Below are positions 5,949-7,624 of a DNA stretch of 7,624 bases, in pieces. The DNA comes from an uncultured Porphyromonadaceae bacterium (GTDB lineage Bacteria > Bacteroidota > Bacteroidia > Bacteroidales > Muribaculaceae), in contig URQP01000105.1 of NCBI GenBank assembly GCA_900550025.1, forward strand, positions 1 through 7,624, written 5' to 3'. Positions within the stretch are counted from its first letter, which is position 1, and each line of letters begins with the position of its first letter. Both the position numbers and the translations under genes were made by a program. Below the pieces are notes generated by a model. The model was not told the DNA's origin, made no database searches, and was given only the letters and a program-made list of their open reading frames with translations.

Positions 5949-6587
5949 TCAGAACGTATATCCTACGCCGACCGTCACTATGTTGCCGCGGTTGTTGTAA
6001 TTCCAGTTGCCTTCCTTGATGAATTTCTTCTTGCCTACATCGTAGAAAGCATTCACGTAAACCTTGTCCAGCACCGAGACTCCCACTCCGAAGCGGCCTC
6101 TTACCTCGAAATTGTCGAACTCTCCGTCAAAGCCATCGACGTTGTTGGCAAACGACCACCCTATATACGGCCCAGCCATAAGGTCAATGCCAACTTTTTC
6201 TACAATAGAGACCCTTATGCCCACAAGGGCATCGGCACCTATGCCGAAGCGGTCGAGCGACTCTTTCCTGCGTTCTGAATAATTTTGATGCGGGGGTGTT
6301 TCGATGCCGGAACCCGGAGGATATGGGGCATAATCATACACGGCAGTGTACTCATATTTGTATTGCTGCCAATAGAGCGACACCTCCGGCATAACGAACA
6401 GACCCCAATAAAGGAACTTGCGGTAGCCGGCGTTGATTGCCACTCCGTTATAGTCAATATCGGCTTCTCCGACGTTGAGGCTGTAATTGACCCCTGCATT
6501 GAACGAGTCCCTCCACACCGCGCTCTTTTGCGCCGCCACCGGCAGGCACATCGCCATGCCCAACAATATCAAACCTATTCGTCTCAT
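5949..6587 (-). CDS. Outer-membrane beta-barrel protein, second of a tandem pair
   Basis: The 212-residue product has an N-terminal signal peptide (MRRIGLILLGMAMCLPVAAQ, cleavage probably before Gln20). The rest shows alternating amphipathic strands with Gly and aromatic residues, and it ends VGVGYTF with the C-terminal Phe expected for barrel assembly. It resembles the small OmpA-like/porin-family barrels (PF13505/PF13568 type) common in Bacteroidetes; ligand and role are unknown. It is a close paralog of the gene at 6600-7217, from which it is separated by 12 bases, so the two are co-transcribed. Strand regions such as KVGIDLMAGPYIGWSF and KVYVNAFYDVGKKKFIKEG are shared exactly. The predicted loops at about 74-112 and 147-158 differ, with the first loop longer and Tyr/Pro-rich here. 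Stop is TGA at 5949-5951. Confidence 0.85.
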   Translation of the reverse strand: MRRIGLILLGMAMCLPVAAQKSAVWRDSFNAGVNYSLNVGEADIDYNGVAINAGYRKFLYWGLFVMPEVSLYWQQYKYEYTAVYDYAPYPPGSGIETPPHQNYSERRKESLDRFGIGADALVGIRVSIVEKVGIDLMAGPYIGWSFANNVDGFDGEFDNFEVRGRFGVGVSVLDKVYVNAFYDVGKKKFIKEGNWNYNNRGNIVTVGVGYTF

Positions 6588-6599
6588 ACTCTTGCTATT

Positions 6600-7217
6600 T
6601 TAGAACGTGTAGCCTACGCCGACCGTCACTATGTTGCCCCGGTTGTTGTGATATAAGCTGCCTTCCTTGATGAATTTCTTCTTGCCTACATCGTAGAAAG
6701 CATTCACATAGACCTTATCCAGCACCGAAACACCGACTCCGAAGCGGCCTCTCACCTCGAAATTGTCATAATCCTCGTCAAAAAAATAATCTTCTTTATT
6801 AACAAACGACCATCCTATATAAGGCCCGGCCATAAGGTCTATTCCAACTTTCTCCGCCATTGAAATCCGTACGCCAAGAAGGGCATCGATACCCAATCCG
6901 GCACGGTTGAGCTTGCTTTTTTCTTTTGGAGCAGAATGCATTATGCCCGGAGGCGTGACAGCATCAACTTCTGGAAAATAATCATACTTTTGCCAATATA
7001 TCGAAGCCTCAGGCATAACGAACAATCCATAGTACAAGAATTTACGGTAGCCGAAATTCAATGCCACCCCTCTGTAGTCCATTTCTTTCTCATTGAGGAC
7101 GTTAGTGCTGTAGCTCACTCCGGCGTTGAACGAGTCGTTCCACAGCCTGCTCCTTTCCTGTGCCGCCACCGGCAAGCACATCGCCACGCCCATTAATATT
7201 AAAATTATCCGTTTCAT
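6600..7217 (-). CDS. Outer-membrane beta-barrel protein, first of a tandem pair
   Basis: The 205-residue product begins MKRIILILMGVAMCLPVAAQ, a signal peptide with likely cleavage before Gln20, and ends VGVGYTF with a terminal Phe. The strand pattern is that of a small beta-barrel of about eight strands, similar to OmpA-like/porin-family proteins of Bacteroidetes. It starts 21 bases after the stop of the small lipoprotein gene and is followed by its paralog after 12 bases, so the three genes form one transcription unit. No internal promoter is convincing. The paralogs share an exact 49-nt stretch (6659-6707 and 6008-6056), which points to recent duplication or gene conversion. Predicted loops (about 77-104, PEVDAVTPPGIMHSAPKEK, and 140-150, KEDYFFDEDYD) are the variable parts. 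Function is unknown. Confidence 0.85.
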   Translation of the reverse strand: MKRIILILMGVAMCLPVAAQERSRLWNDSFNAGVSYSTNVLNEKEMDYRGVALNFGYRKFLYYGLFVMPEASIYWQKYDYFPEVDAVTPPGIMHSAPKEKSKLNRAGLGIDALLGVRISMAEKVGIDLMAGPYIGWSFVNKEDYFFDEDYDNFEVRGRFGVGVSVLDKVYVNAFYDVGKKKFIKEGSLYHNNRGNIVTVGVGYTF

Positions 7218-7238
7218 AGTCTCGTTATTTTATTGGTG

Positions 7239-7478
7239 TTATATTGCAAAGATGGTGTAGCCATGCTGTGCGGAGCGGCTACGGCTTGTGCCGAATATTT
7301 CAGCCGCGATGTTGCCGATTTCCGTCATAGTAACCGCCGCAGGGTCGGTGCTTTCCGATGGTACGCCCAATGCTGTCTCGTCGACGATTCCGCCGGCCGG
7401 ACGCTCCTCAAGAGCGTCACTGCACGCCGCGGCCATCATTATGACCGCTGACGCAAGAATCAGATGTTTTACTTTCAT
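7239..7478 (-). CDS. Very short lipoprotein, possibly truncated pro-region of a C10 peptidase/Spi-type protein
   Basis: The 79-residue product starts MKVKHLILASAVIMMAAACS, a lipoprotein signal with the lipid-accepting Cys at 19. The mature part is only 61 residues. A charged stretch (SDALEERPAG) is followed by TMTEIGNIAAEIFGTSRSRSAQ and a final strand-like HGYTIFAI. A pattern of Thr-x-x-Glu-Ile-x-x-Ile-Ala-x-x-Phe followed by Arg/Ser and a hydrophobic strand resembles the N-terminal pro-segment of Bacteroidetes C10 (streptopain-like) proteases and Spi inhibitors. This is pattern memory, not a search result. The usual inhibitor domain is longer, so the gene may be a remnant or a minimal variant. 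It leads the operon with the two barrel genes, 21 bases upstream of the first. Two in-frame stops follow each other closely at the end. Confidence 0.6.
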   Translation of the reverse strand: MKVKHLILASAVIMMAAACSDALEERPAGGIVDETALGVPSESTDPAAVTMTEIGNIAAEIFGTSRSRSAQHGYTIFAI

Positions 7479-7498
7479 GATATGATGGTTTTTGAGTT

Positions 7499-7529
7499 AG
7501 TATTTATGATACAACATTTGTTGCTCAAA
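7499..7529 (-). promoter_or_regulatory. Weak candidate promoter of the lipoprotein-barrel operon, with small palindrome
   Basis: On the minus strand TTTG (7529 to 7526) is followed after exactly 19 bases by TAAATACT (7506 to 7499), a poor match to TAnnTTTG. Between them lies a 12-base palindrome, CAACA-TT-TGTTG (7512-7523), which might be an operator. The start would fall near 7492, about 14 bases before the ATG. Confidence 0.3.
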
Positions 7530-7572
7530 AAAAGTTTAAGGAAAATATATGTTTTACAACATAAAAGCCATA

Positions 7573-7624
7573 GCGGCTGCGCCGCCGGTTACAGATTAGT
7601 GCAGCTGCGCTGCAGGTCAGGGGT
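7573..7624. repeat. Composite palindromic repeat, copy 3 (inverted, cut by window end)
   Basis: GCGGC-TGC-GCCGC (7573-7585) is a perfect hairpin, followed after 14 bases by TGCAGC-TGC-GCTGCA (7600-7614) and AGGGGT. Read on this strand, 7600-7624 matches the reverse complement of the right end of copy 1 (TGCAGTTGCGCTGCA, then AGGTTAGGGGT) with two substitutions and one gap. The rest of the element would lie beyond the window. Confidence 0.6.

Noticed and set aside
7244..7256. Possible internal promoter for the first barrel gene (CATCTTTG on the minus strand)
   Set aside because: The -7 box lacks the leading T, no TTTG stands 19-21 bases upstream, and the site lies in the end of the lipoprotein gene.

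Overview
The window most likely comes from a high-GC member of the Bacteroidales, probably close to Alistipes or another Rikenellaceae. This is inferred from family content (a bacterial V-type ATP synthase K subunit, a GH144-type glycosidase, Bacteroidetes-style outer-membrane barrels ending in Phe), from promoters resembling the Bacteroidetes TTTG / TAnnTTTG type, and from the lack of clear Shine-Dalgarno sites. It was not checked against a database.

Layout. Bases 1-338 are the 3' end of the V-type ATP synthase proteolipid gene (+ strand), followed by a good intrinsic terminator. A perfect 20-bp hairpin lies between it and the convergent rnr gene (513-2744, - strand), which encodes full-length RNase R. 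A divergent intergenic region (2745-3105) holds the rnr promoter, a composite palindromic repeat with a telomere-like CCNNTAA array, and a candidate promoter for the next gene. Bases 3106-5313 (+) encode a secreted multidomain protein: a jelly-roll-like N-terminus, an FN3-like module and a PF10091/GH144 (beta-1,2-glucanase type) catalytic domain. A 635-bp gene-free stretch (5314-5948) is packed with hairpins and dispersed repeats. Finally, a three-gene minus-strand operon (7478 to 5949) encodes a very short lipoprotein, possibly the truncated pro-region of a C10/Spi-type protein, and two tandem paralogous outer-membrane beta-barrel proteins. The window ends inside a third, inverted copy of the composite repeat.

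The genes do not form one pathway. The ATP synthase subunit and RNase R are housekeeping genes; the glycosidase and the barrel operon are accessory surface or periplasmic functions. The most notable signals are: (1) an abrupt change of isoleucine codon use inside rnr near 1935-2004, with the promoter-proximal third resembling the neighbouring glycosidase gene; (2) a composite repeat (palindrome, CC-rich linker, second palindrome) in three copies; (3) tandem barrel genes nearly identical in the strands but different in the predicted loops. No complete previously undescribed defence or mobile system was found.
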